A DNA stretch of 64,000 nt, taken from CAVPTL01 sp963727235 (GTDB lineage Bacteria > Actinomycetota > Thermoleophilia > Gaiellales > JAICJC01). The DNA lies in the NCBI GenBank assembly GCA_963727235.1, contig CAVSFZ010000019.1, positions 124,001 to 188,000 on the forward strand. The letters run 5' to 3'. How positions within the stretch are numbered: position 1 is the stretch's first letter; each line of letters opens with the position of its first letter. A program made the position numbers and the translations under genes. Shown in pieces: positions 32,811-41,406 of this stretch. The notes under the pieces were generated by a model. It had not been told where the DNA came from, ran no database searches, and worked only from the letters and a program-made list of their open reading frames with translations.

Positions 32811-34856
32811 GTGAGTTTCCTGGCAAGTCACGCGGTTGCGATCGCGCTCGTCTGTGGTGTCGCCGCCGTCATTTACGGTCTTCTGCTGACTCAGTGGGTG
32901 CTGAAGCAGCCCGACGGCAACGACCGCATGCGGGAGATCGCAGCAGCGATCCAGGAAGGCGCCGCGGCGTATCTGAAGCGGCAGTACACGACCATCGCAG
33001 TGGTTGCCGTGGTGGTCACGATCGCCATCGCCATCGCCGGTGCGTTCAGTGACGACCTCGGCATCAAGGTGGCGATTGGCTTTGTGATCGGTGCGGTGCT
33101 GTCCGGAGTCACCGGCTTCATCGGCATGAATGTGGCTGTGCGTTCGAACGTTCGCACCGCCGAGGCCGGTCGCCAGGGAATGGCGCCGGCGCTGTCGATC
33201 GCGTTCAAGGGAGGCACCGTCACCGGCATTCTGGTGGTCGGTCTCGGTCTCCTCGGCGTCGCCGGCTACTACGGCATCCTCAAGCAAATGGGTGACTCCG
33301 ACCTCACCGCCACCAAGGCGCTGGTGGGCTTGGCGTTCGGCGGTTCACTGATCTCCGTGTTCGCGCGGTTGGGCGGCGGCATCTTCACCAAGGGCGCCGA
33401 CGTCGGAGCCGACCTGGTGGGCAAGATCGAAGCCGGCATCCCCGAGGACGATCCCCGCAACCCGGCCGTGATCGCCGACAACGTCGGCGACAACGTGGGC
33501 GACGACGCCGGCATGGCCGCCGACCTGTTCGAGACCTACGCGGTCACGATCGTGGCGGCGATGTTCCTGGGCGCGCTCGGCGAGGTGCACAACGCGGTTG
33601 TGCTGCCGCTCCTGCTGGGCGCCCTGGCGATTCCGGCCTCGATCGTCGGCACCCTGCTGGTGCGGCTGCCCAAGAGCGGCAGCATCATGACCGCCCTCTA
33701 CACCGGCGTGTTCGTCTCGGCCGTGCTGTCGGCCGTGCTGTTCATCCCGGTGGTGCACTCGGTCTCCAGCGGTCTGCCGGCAGACGGCAACCGGATCTAC
33801 GCCTGCGCGCTGATCGGGCTGATCATCACCGCGCTGCTGGTGGGGATCACCGAGTACTACACCGGTACCCGCTTCGGCCCGGTGAAACGAATCTCACAGC
33901 AGTCGACCACCGGTCACGCCACCAACATCATCGCCGGCCTGGCCGTCGGTATGCAGGCCACCGCGTTGCCGGTGATCGTGCTCGTGGTCGGCACGCTGAT
34001 CTCGTTCAAGCTGGCCGGGATCTACGGGATTGCGACCGCGGTCACCGCCATGCTCTCCATGGCAGGGATGGTTGTCGCCCTGGACGCCTTCGGCCCAATC
34101 ACCGACAACGCCGGCGGAATCGCCGAGATGGCGGATCTGCCGCACGAAGTGCGCGACAAGGTGACCGACCCGCTGGACGCCGTCGGCAACACCACCAAGG
34201 CGGTTACCAAGGGCTATGCCATTGGTTCGGCGGGCTTGGCCGCGCTGGTGCTGTTCCAGTCCTACAACGACGAGCTCGCGGCCAAGCTGGGCCATCCCGT
34301 GTTCTTCGAGATCAACGATCCCTGGGTGCTGGCAGGTCTCCTGATTGGCGGTCTGATGCCGTTTCTGTTCGCCTCGCTGGCGATGGACGCGGTCGGCCGC
34401 GCCGGCGCCGCGGTGGTCGAGGAGGTGCGCCGCCAGTTCCGCGAGATCCCGGGGATCATGGAGGGCACCGCCAAGCCCGACTATGCCCGCTGCGTCGACC
34501 TGGTCACGCGCTCGGCCATCCGTGAGATGCAGCTGCCCGCACTGATCCCGGTGGCGGTGCCGATCGTGGTTGGCCTGATCTCCTACCAGATGCTGGGCGG
34601 TCTGCTCGTGGGGACGATCGTCACCGGCCTGTTCCTGGCGATCTCGATGACGTCGGGCGGTGGGGCATGGGACAACGCCAAGAAGCTGATCGAGGACGGC
34701 GCACACGGCGGCAAGGGGTCGCCCGCGCACGCTGCATCGATCACCGGCGACACGGTCGGCGATCCCTACAAGGACACCGCCGGTCCGGCAATCAACCCGA
34801 TGATCAAGATCACGAATATCGTCGCCATCCTGATCATTCCACTGCTGACTCGGTAA
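32811..34856 (+). CDS. hppA: Membrane-bound H+-pumping pyrophosphatase (K+-independent type)
   Basis: 681 residues, about 16 membrane helices. Hydrolyses pyrophosphate and pumps protons across the cytoplasmic membrane. Substrate-site motifs: GGGIFTKGADVGADLVGK, NPAVIADNVGDNVGDDAGMA and ITDNAGGIAEM, with a third Asp-rich stretch near the C-terminus (ASITGDTVGDPYKDTAGPA). The segment GNTTKAVTKGYAIGSAGL has Lys where K+-dependent enzymes have Ala (GNTTAA), indicating the K+-independent, H+-pumping subclass. The start follows a good ribosome binding site. It could energise the ion transporters downstream. Confidence 0.96.
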   Translation: MSFLASHAVAIALVCGVAAVIYGLLLTQWVLKQPDGNDRMREIAAAIQEGAAAYLKRQYTTIAVVAVVVTIAIAIAGAFSDDLGIKVAIGFVIGAVLSGVTGFIGMNVAVRSNVRTAEAGRQGMAPALSIAFKGGTVTGILVVGLGLLGVAGYYGILKQMGDSDLTATKALVGLAFGGSLISVFARLGGGIFTKGADVGADLVGKIEAGIPEDDPRNPAVIADNVGDNVGDDAGMAADLFETYAVTIVAAMFLGALGEVHNAVVLPLLLGALAIPASIVGTLLVRLPKSGSIMTALYTGVFVSAVLSAVLFIPVVHSVSSGLPADGNRIYACALIGLIITALLVGITEYYTGTRFGPVKRISQQSTTGHATNIIAGLAVGMQATALPVIVLVVGTLISFKLAGIYGIATAVTAMLSMAGMVVALDAFGPITDNAGGIAEMADLPHEVRDKVTDPLDAVGNTTKAVTKGYAIGSAGLAALVLFQSYNDELAAKLGHPVFFEINDPWVLAGLLIGGLMPFLFASLAMDAVGRAGAAVVEEVRRQFREIPGIMEGTAKPDYARCVDLVTRSAIREMQLPALIPVAVPIVVGLISYQMLGGLLVGTIVTGLFLAISMTSGGGAWDNAKKLIEDGAHGGKGSPAHAASITGDTVGDPYKDTAGPAINPMIKITNIVAILIIPLLTR

Positions 34857-34888
34857 TCTTCCGCCGTCACGCGGTATAACAGGCAGCT

Positions 34889-36835
34889 ATGCCGGTAAAG
34901 CGCCGTCAAGCCGGGGGTTTGCACCGCGTGCTCGGGACGGCGGCGCTGTTCTCGACCGCGTACGGAAACGTCGGTTCGTCGATCTACTACGCACTCGGTC
35001 TGGTGACCGTGTACGCCCTCGGGTTGACGCCGGTGGCGTTCTTCATCTCCGGCGTGATCTTCTTCTTCACGGCCGTGACCTACGCCGAGGCCACCGCCCG
35101 CTTCCCCGAGGCGGGCGGCTCGGCGTCGTTCACGCGCCACGCGTTCAACGAGTTGGTCAGCTTCTTTGCCGGCTGGGCGCAGATGCTGAACTACACCGTC
35201 ACGATCGCCATCTCGGCGATCTTCGTGCCGCACTACCTGGCCAAGTTCTGGCCTGGCGGCAACCTGATCGGCCACCCCAACGACATCTACGGCGGGGCGC
35301 TGGTGGTGCTGTTCCTCGTGATCCTGAACATCGTCGGGGTGAAGGAGGCCGCGGGGCTGAACATCTTTCTCGCCCTGGCCGACCTGGCGACTCAGGCGCT
35401 CTTGGTGGTGATCGGCCTGGTGGTGGTGTTCTCACCGTCGGTGCTGAGCAGCAATGTCGACCTCGGCACGGTGCCGACGTGGAGTAACTTCATCGTGGCC
35501 ATCCCGGTGGCGATGGTGGCCTACACCGGCATCGAGACCGTCTCCAACATGTCGGAGGAGGCGATCGACCCGGCTCGGCACGTGCCCCGCGCGATCATGT
35601 ACGTGGTCGTGGCCGTGTTTGCGATCTACGCGTTTCTGCCATCGGTTGCCCTCTCCGCATTGCCGGTGAAGCCGGCCACCCCGGCGATGGTGGCCGACTC
35701 GCACGATCCCACCCTGGCGTGCGCCAAGCAGGTGAAGCTGGGCGAACCGACGTCGGAACTTGCCTGCCGGTTCGCCGGTGATCCGGTGGCCGGTCTGGTG
35801 GACAACCTCGGGTTGCCCGCGATCATCACCCAGGGGCTGGGCTACTACGTCGGGTTGCTGGCGGCGACCATCCTGATCATCGCCACCAACGCCGGCATCA
35901 TCGGAGTTTCGAGACTCACCTACTCGATGGGGCTGCACCGCCAGCTGCCGCCGATCATCAGCCGGGTTCATCCCAAGTACAGCACCCCGTATGTCGCCAT
36001 CATCTTCTTCAGCGTGATCGCGGTGGTGCTGATGGTCCCCAACGGGTCAACCCAGTTTCTGGGGAATCTGTACGCCTTCGGGGCGATGCTGTCGTTCACC
36101 CTGGCTCACGCGGCCGTGATCCAGATGAGACGCACGATGTCCTCCGACGACATGCCGTGGCGGGGGCCGTTGTCCTACAAGGTCGGTAACTACGACCTAC
36201 CGCTGTTCGCCGTGCTCGGGCTGATCGGGTGCCTGGCCTCGTGGCTGGTCACGATCGTGCTGCACTTCGTCGACGGCGTCGCGCCGGTGGGGATGATCTG
36301 GCTGATCATCGGACTGGTCGTGTACACCCTCTACCGTCGGTCCCAGCACCTGCCGCTGACCCAGACGGTGCTGATGCCGCCGGTGTCGTTCGGCCCGGCA
36401 CTCGAGGTCGAGTACCGGTCGATCCTGATGCCGCTGACCGCCCATCGGGTGACCGACGAGATGACCGCGACCGCGCTGCGGCTGGCGGCCGAATCGGGGG
36501 CAACGCTGGTCGCGCTCTACCCGATCGAGGTGCCACTCGACCGGCCGTTGTCCGACGCCATGAGCGATGAGGTCGAGAAGGCCGAGCGGGAGCTGCGCGA
36601 GACGGCTGCTCTGGGGGATGAGTACGGCGTCTCGGTCATCACCCGACTGGTGCGTACCCGAAATGTGGGTGAGGCGATCGTGGGCGAAGCGGAGCGACGC
36701 CGCTCCGAGATCATCGTGATGGGCGCGGCCGACCGCAAGCGGGCGGGCGAGCGAATGTTCGGGCGTGTGATCGACTACGTCCTGCGAAACGCCACCTGCC
36801 GGGTGATGGTCGGCACCGTGAGCGCCACCGGCTGA
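34889..36835 (+). CDS. APC-family permease fused to a UspA domain
   Basis: 648 residues. The first roughly 490 form an APC-superfamily transporter with about 12 helices (STAYGNVGSSIYYALGLVTV is the unwound helix-1 region, then FFAGWAQMLNYTVTIAI and AMVAYTGIETVSNMSEEA). The last 140 residues are a cytoplasmic UspA domain (SILMPLTAHRVTDEMTATAL to IVMGAADRKRAGERMFGR); its ATP motif G2XG9XG(S/T) is degenerate. Similar architecture occurs in KimA-type K+ importers, but amino-acid or amine permeases also carry it. The stop overlaps the start of a 54-aa gene as TGATG. Confidence 0.9.
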   Translation: MPVKRRQAGGLHRVLGTAALFSTAYGNVGSSIYYALGLVTVYALGLTPVAFFISGVIFFFTAVTYAEATARFPEAGGSASFTRHAFNELVSFFAGWAQMLNYTVTIAISAIFVPHYLAKFWPGGNLIGHPNDIYGGALVVLFLVILNIVGVKEAAGLNIFLALADLATQALLVVIGLVVVFSPSVLSSNVDLGTVPTWSNFIVAIPVAMVAYTGIETVSNMSEEAIDPARHVPRAIMYVVVAVFAIYAFLPSVALSALPVKPATPAMVADSHDPTLACAKQVKLGEPTSELACRFAGDPVAGLVDNLGLPAIITQGLGYYVGLLAATILIIATNAGIIGVSRLTYSMGLHRQLPPIISRVHPKYSTPYVAIIFFSVIAVVLMVPNGSTQFLGNLYAFGAMLSFTLAHAAVIQMRRTMSSDDMPWRGPLSYKVGNYDLPLFAVLGLIGCLASWLVTIVLHFVDGVAPVGMIWLIIGLVVYTLYRRSQHLPLTQTVLMPPVSFGPALEVEYRSILMPLTAHRVTDEMTATALRLAAESGATLVALYPIEVPLDRPLSDAMSDEVEKAERELRETAALGDEYGVSVITRLVRTRNVGEAIVGEAERRRSEIIVMGAADRKRAGERMFGRVIDYVLRNATCRVMVGTVSATG

Positions 36836-36999
36836 TGCTGAGGGCAAACCGCGCGATCGCGGTCATCTTTCTCGTGATCGGCGCCGCCATCCTGATCCGC
36901 ACTTTGACTCTGGGTGGCGGGCAGGTCGGATTCCTGGCAGCGGCGGTGTTCCTGGTGCTGGGCGTGCTGCGCTGGCGTGCCCTGCGCCCGCCACAGTAA
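36835..36999 (+). CDS. 54-residue two-helix membrane protein
   Basis: ATG 36835 overlaps the stop of the upstream permease (TGATG), so translation should be coupled. The 54-residue product is MLRANR, then a helix AIAVIFLVIGAAILI, a short loop TLTLGGGQ, a second helix FLAAAVFLVLGVL and a basic tail RWRALRPPQ. The TAA is part of the -10 box TAAGCT of the next permease gene. It lies exactly between two homologous permease-UspA fusions, so a small accessory subunit is plausible (inference). Confidence 0.7.
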   Translation: MLRANRAIAVIFLVIGAAILIRTLTLGGGQVGFLAAAVFLVLGVLRWRALRPPQ

Positions 37000-37011
37000 G
37001 CTCACCCCGGC

Positions 37012-38973
37012 ATGGCGCGCAAGATTCCCGTTCTCGGCCGTATGCTCGGCGCCCCAGCGTTGTTCGCGATCGCGTATGGCGAGATCGGAAGCTCGCTCTA
37101 CTTCGCGCTTGGCCTGACCTCGGTGTACGCGCTTTCGGCCACGCCGTTCGTCTTCCTGGCGGCCGGCCTGCTGTTCGCGCTGGCGGCCGCCGCCTACGCC
37201 GAGGGAGGCGCGACCATCGCCGAGCCCGGCGGGGCCGCCAGCTTCGCCCGCAGGGCGTTCAACGATCTGGTCGGGTTCATCGCCGGTTGGGCGGCGGCGC
37301 TCGACTACGTCATCGCGATCGCGCTGTCGGCGCTGTTCGTACCGCGGTACCTGACCGGAGCCTTCGGGCACCCGAACGCACTGTCGGATCGGCAGGCGGC
37401 GATGGCAGCGGTCGGCGTGCTGGCGGTGATCACGCTGCTGCGGCTCGTGCGCCGCACCAACGCCTACCTGGCCGGGATCGTGCTGGCCATCCTCGACCTG
37501 GTGGTGCAGATCAGCCTCGCGGTGTTGGGCCTCGTGCTGCTGTTCAACTACCAGCGGTTGACCAACAACATCGACATCGGCGTGGCGCCGACCTGGAACT
37601 CACTGGCGTTCTCGCTGCCGGTGGCGATGGTGGCCTACACCGGCCTGGAGAAGGTCTCGTCGCTCACCGGCTTGGCCAAGGACCCCGGCCGCACGGTGCC
37701 GGCCAGCATCCGCACCTCGGCCTTCACTGTGGTGGTGATCTACGCGGCGGTGGCGACCGCTGCCGTGTCAGCCTTTCCGTCGCACCCGGATCCGAGCGCC
37801 CCGGCCGGCTATTCCAGCCAGCTCTCGACCACCTGGGTGAACGCGCCGATCCTCGGGCTGGTGCATGCCATCGGCCGGCACACATCCTGGTGGGTGGAGG
37901 ACATCCTGCGCGTCGGCGTGGGGTTGACGGCGGTGGCCATCCTGATGCTTGCGATCACCACCAGCATCTCCGGGTTCGCGCGGATGGCTGAGTCGATGGG
38001 ACGCCACGTGCAGGTGCCGGCCGTCTTTGCCCGCCGCAGCCGCCGGGTGCTGGCGGCGCCGGCTGCGATCGGCGCCATTGGCCTGCTCTCGGCCGGCTTC
38101 ATCGTGGTTGCATCGTTCTTCGAGGGCGAGGAGACGCTGGTGCTGGCGTCGCTCTACAGCTTCGGCATCCTGCTTGCGTTCACCATCACCCAGGCGTCGA
38201 TCATCTGGCTGCGAATCACCGAGCCGGACATGCCGCGGGCGTTCATGATGCACGGCAACGTCCGCATCATGGGGCGCCTGATCCCGCTCACGTCAGTGGC
38301 GGGTGCGCTGCTGTCGTTTGCGGCCTGGGTACTTGCGCTGGGTACGCACCCCGGTGCGCGGATCGTGGGGCCGCTGTGGATCATCGGCGGTCTGCTGCTG
38401 TACACCGGCGTCCGTGTCCGGGCGGGCCTTCCCCTGCTGGACACGGTGGATCTGGCCGCGCCGCCGCCGGCGTCGGTGACCGAGCTGCAGCAGGGCGCTG
38501 TGGTGGTGCCGCTGGAACGGCTCGATCAGATCGGGGAGGAGATGATGGCCACCGCCTGCCGGCTTGCGCTGGATGCCGGCTCGGTGGTGGTTGGGGTCAG
38601 CGCGATCGTGGTTCCGGTGCGCGATCCGCTGGACTCCCCCCGGCCGAAGCGAGAGCAGGAGGTGGCCGAGGTACAGGCGGCAGCCGAGTCGCTGGCCGCC
38701 GAGTACGGCGTCGACTACATCGGTATCTCCGGCCGCACCCGCAGCCCCGGGCGGATGGTGGTGGACGCGGCCACCGAGCACAACGCCGCGCTGATCGTGG
38801 TCGGCGCTCCGTCCAAACCGCGGCGAGGCCGCACCAAACAGGAGGAGTTCTTCGGCCGCACCGTCGACTTCATCCTGCGCAAGGCGCCGTGCCGCGTGAT
38901 CGTCACCCACTTCCCCGGCTCCGCCTTGGAGCCAACGGGGGAGGAGGCCGTGGCGGCTAGCGCTCCAGAATAG
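37012..38973 (+). CDS. APC-family permease fused to a UspA domain (paralogue)
   Basis: 653 residues, clearly homologous to the permease at 34889: ALFAIAYGEIGSSLYFALGL, FARRAFNDLVGFIAGWAAAL and PVAMVAYTGLEKVSSLTGLA. The C-terminal UspA domain spans about residues 500-640 (GAVVVPLERLDQIGEEMMAT to IVVGAPSKPRRGR), again with a degenerate nucleotide motif. ATG 37012 is 9 nt after TAAGCT. The gene pair looks like a tandem duplication that diverged. The substrate is unknown; K+ is suggested by the fold and by the TrkA genes 1.3 kb away. The 3' end overlaps hom by 17 bp, tail to tail. Confidence 0.9.
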   Translation: MARKIPVLGRMLGAPALFAIAYGEIGSSLYFALGLTSVYALSATPFVFLAAGLLFALAAAAYAEGGATIAEPGGAASFARRAFNDLVGFIAGWAAALDYVIAIALSALFVPRYLTGAFGHPNALSDRQAAMAAVGVLAVITLLRLVRRTNAYLAGIVLAILDLVVQISLAVLGLVLLFNYQRLTNNIDIGVAPTWNSLAFSLPVAMVAYTGLEKVSSLTGLAKDPGRTVPASIRTSAFTVVVIYAAVATAAVSAFPSHPDPSAPAGYSSQLSTTWVNAPILGLVHAIGRHTSWWVEDILRVGVGLTAVAILMLAITTSISGFARMAESMGRHVQVPAVFARRSRRVLAAPAAIGAIGLLSAGFIVVASFFEGEETLVLASLYSFGILLAFTITQASIIWLRITEPDMPRAFMMHGNVRIMGRLIPLTSVAGALLSFAAWVLALGTHPGARIVGPLWIIGGLLLYTGVRVRAGLPLLDTVDLAAPPPASVTELQQGAVVVPLERLDQIGEEMMATACRLALDAGSVVVGVSAIVVPVRDPLDSPRPKREQEVAEVQAAAESLAAEYGVDYIGISGRTRSPGRMVVDAATEHNAALIVVGAPSKPRRGRTKQEEFFGRTVDFILRKAPCRVIVTHFPGSALEPTGEEAVAASAPE

Positions 38974-40228
38974 GCAGGACGACCGGCGCTGAGCGACTGA
39001 ACGAGCAGCTCGCGACAGCCGCAGCCGCTGTGCGCACCGAGCCCTCGCGGGCCGCGTGGGTGAGGATCACGATGTGCACGCCCTGGTCGGCTGAATGCTG
39101 CACCACCTGTGCGACCGACACTCCGTGGTCACCCAGCGACCGTGCCACCTGGGCGAGCACGCCCGGCTCGTCGTCCACCTGGAAGCGCAGGTAGAACGGG
39201 CTCTCCAGGTCTGCCACGGGCAGCCGGTTCAGCTCCCGGTAGTAGCCGTCGTGTTGCAGGAATCCGGTGCCGCGGGTGCCGATCACCGCCAGCAGGTCGC
39301 CGATCACGGCAGTGGCCGTCTCCTCGCCGCCTGCTCCCGGGCCGATCAGGATCACCTCGCGGATCGACTCGCCCCGCAGCATGATCGCGTTGAATGCGCC
39401 CTCGACCGCGGCCAGGGGGTGCTCTTTGGCGAGCAGGCAGGGATGGACGCGGGCAGAAACCCGCTCGTCGACGCGCAGTGCCGATGCAATCAGCTTGACC
39501 GAGTAGCCGAGGTCGGCGGCGTGGGCGACATCGGCGAGATCGAGGCCGTCGATGCCGACGTAGTCGACCTCCTCCAACCGCACACGGTTGTGAAACGCGA
39601 TCGAGGCAAGGATCGCGATCTTGGCAGCCGCGTCTCCGCCGGTGACATCCTCGGTGGGGTCAGCCTCGGCGTAGCCCAGCGCCTGGGCCTCGGCCAGCGC
39701 GTCGGCATAGGACGACCCGGCGTGGATCATCTGGCTGAGGATGAAGTTGGTGGTGCCGTTGACGATGCCGTCGATGCGGTGCACACCGCTGACGATCATC
39801 GATTCGCGCAACACTCTGATCACCGGGATGGCGGCGCACACGCTGGCCTCGAAGCGCAGCTGCACGCCCTGCCGCTCGGCCTCGGTGAACAGCTCCTCGC
39901 CGTGGCGCGACAGCAGCTGCTTGTTGGCCGACACCACCGACTTGCCGGCCCGGAGCAGCTCCAGCACGTAGCCGCGGGTGGGCTCGATCCCGCCCATCAC
40001 CTCGGCCACCACGGTGATCGACGGATCGTCCCGCAGGCGGGCGAAATCGGTGGTCAGAAGACCGGCCGGCGCCTCGGGATGCCGCTCGGGTTGGCGCACC
40101 AGCGCGGCGGCCACCTCGACCGGGCTGCCCGTGACCCGCTCGATCGACGCGGCGCTCTCGCGCAGCAGCCGATCGACGGCGGAGCCGACGGTACCGAAGC
40201 CGAGCAGGCCTATGGTGATCGGTGGCAT
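38957..40228 (-). CDS. hom: Homoserine dehydrogenase
   Basis: 423 residues. Hom reduces aspartate semialdehyde to homoserine for threonine and methionine. NAD(P) motif IGLLGFGTVGSAVDRLL, VVAEVMGGIEPTRGYVLE, SVVSANKQLLSRHGEEL, FEASVCAAIPVIRVLRE, GIVNGTTNFIL and EAQALGYAEADPTEDVTGGD are present, and a C-terminal ACT domain (FYLRFQVDDEPGVLAQVARS) allows feedback control, usually by threonine. ATG 40228 is 8 nt after TATCGT on the minus strand. thrC and thrB lie on the opposite strand beyond the TrkA genes. Confidence 0.97.
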   Translation of the reverse strand: MPPITIGLLGFGTVGSAVDRLLRESAASIERVTGSPVEVAAALVRQPERHPEAPAGLLTTDFARLRDDPSITVVAEVMGGIEPTRGYVLELLRAGKSVVSANKQLLSRHGEELFTEAERQGVQLRFEASVCAAIPVIRVLRESMIVSGVHRIDGIVNGTTNFILSQMIHAGSSYADALAEAQALGYAEADPTEDVTGGDAAAKIAILASIAFHNRVRLEEVDYVGIDGLDLADVAHAADLGYSVKLIASALRVDERVSARVHPCLLAKEHPLAAVEGAFNAIMLRGESIREVILIGPGAGGEETATAVIGDLLAVIGTRGTGFLQHDGYYRELNRLPVADLESPFYLRFQVDDEPGVLAQVARSLGDHGVSVAQVVQHSADQGVHIVILTHAAREGSVRTAAAAVASCSFSRSAPVVLPILER

Positions 40229-40297
40229 GACTGCGCACGATAGAAGAACCGTGACCGAGCGCGCGCACGTGCTTGCGCGTCGCGATAGGCTCCAACC

Positions 40298-40720
40298 ATG
40301 AAGCTTTTGATTGTGGGATGCGGACGGGTGGGCTCTTCGATCGCCACGCAGATGGCTGCCGATGGCCATCAGGTGAGAGTGGTGGATGAGGATGCCGAGG
40401 CGGCCCAGCGGCTTCCGGACTCGTGGCCGGGCGAGTTCATTCACGGGCACGGCCTTGATCTGGACGTCCTGATCGCGGGTGGGATCGAGGATGCCGACGC
40501 GGTTGTGGTTGCAACCGACGGTGACAACACCAACATCGTGATCGCGCAGGTGGCTCAGCGTCGGTTTGACTGTCCCTGCGTTGTCACCCGCGTGCTCGAC
40601 CCCGCGCGCGCGGCGTTCTATTCGACGCAGGGCCTGCACACGGTCTGCGCCACGTCCGCGGCGATCGACTCGACCATGGACGCGATCTGCGCCACTCCTG
40701 GTCGAGGCGCCGTTGCCTAG
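40298..40720 (+). CDS. TrkA-N (RCK_N) NAD-binding K+ channel regulator
   Basis: 140 residues: KLLIVGCGRVGSSIATQMAA is the RCK_N nucleotide motif, GHGLDLDVLIAGGIEDADAV and NIVIAQVAQRRF follow. It lacks an RCK_C domain. Such proteins gate Trk/Ktr K+ uptake systems; no TrkH/KtrB channel gene is in the window. ATG 40298 is 6 nt after TAGGCT (leaderless). The second TrkA gene begins 17 nt downstream. Confidence 0.9.
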   Translation: MKLLIVGCGRVGSSIATQMAADGHQVRVVDEDAEAAQRLPDSWPGEFIHGHGLDLDVLIAGGIEDADAVVVATDGDNTNIVIAQVAQRRFDCPCVVTRVLDPARAAFYSTQGLHTVCATSAAIDSTMDAICATPGRGAVA

Positions 40721-40737
40721 CGGGAGACGATGAGACC

Positions 40738-41400
40738 ATGTATATCCTGATTGTTGGTGGCGGCAAGGTGGGATCGAACCTGACCGCGGCGCTCATGAAG
40801 ATGGGCCACGAGGTGTCGCTGCTGGACCACGATCGGCACCGCTACGGCATTCTCGAGGAGAAGTTCGAGCACGTCGCCCGGTTCGGCGACGCCACCGAGC
40901 TGTATGTGCTGGAGCGCGCCGGGGTCGAGCGGGCCGACCTGGTTGTGGCCGTGACCGGCGACGACGAGGACAATCTGATCGTGTGCCAGGTGGCGCGCGA
41001 CAAGTATCACGTGCCCAAGGTGATCGCGCGCGTCAACGATCCTCGCAACCAGCCCCATTTCGACATGCTGGGGATCAGCTTGACGGTGTCGGCCACGGTC
41101 ACGATCCTGGCGCTGATCGAGCATGAGCTGCCGCAGCACGAGCTGGTGACGCTGCTCGACCTGCGGCGCGAGAACCTCGAGATCGTCGAGTTCGCAATCG
41201 ACGCCAACTCGCCGGTGGCCGGGCAGATGGTGCGCGATCTCAACCTGCCCAGCCGATCGCGGCTGATCTCGGTCAGCCGGGACGGACGGGCGGAGATCGC
41301 TGTGGGCGAGACTGAGCTGAGGCCGGGCGACCTGGTGATGGCGATCCTGGAACCCGGCGTCGAGGATGAGCTCAAAACCGTGCTCATGCCGGCGGGGTAG
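40738..41400 (+). CDS. trkA: TrkA/KtrA-type K+ transport regulator (RCK_N + RCK_C)
   Basis: 220 residues. RCK_N: ILIVGGGKVGSNLTAALMKM, then RYGILEEKFEHVARFGDAT and DLVVAVTGDDEDNLIVCQV. RCK_C: about residues 140-218 with SPVAGQMVRDLNLPSRSRLI and RPGDLVMAILEPG. RCK_N binds ATP/ADP or NAD(H); RCK_C of KtrA-type proteins can bind c-di-AMP in other bacteria. Two adjacent TrkA genes suggest a hetero-oligomeric gating ring. It precedes thrC by 6 nt. Confidence 0.92.
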   Translation: MYILIVGGGKVGSNLTAALMKMGHEVSLLDHDRHRYGILEEKFEHVARFGDATELYVLERAGVERADLVVAVTGDDEDNLIVCQVARDKYHVPKVIARVNDPRNQPHFDMLGISLTVSATVTILALIEHELPQHELVTLLDLRRENLEIVEFAIDANSPVAGQMVRDLNLPSRSRLISVSRDGRAEIAVGETELRPGDLVMAILEPGVEDELKTVLMPAG

Positions 41401-41406
41401 TCGCTC

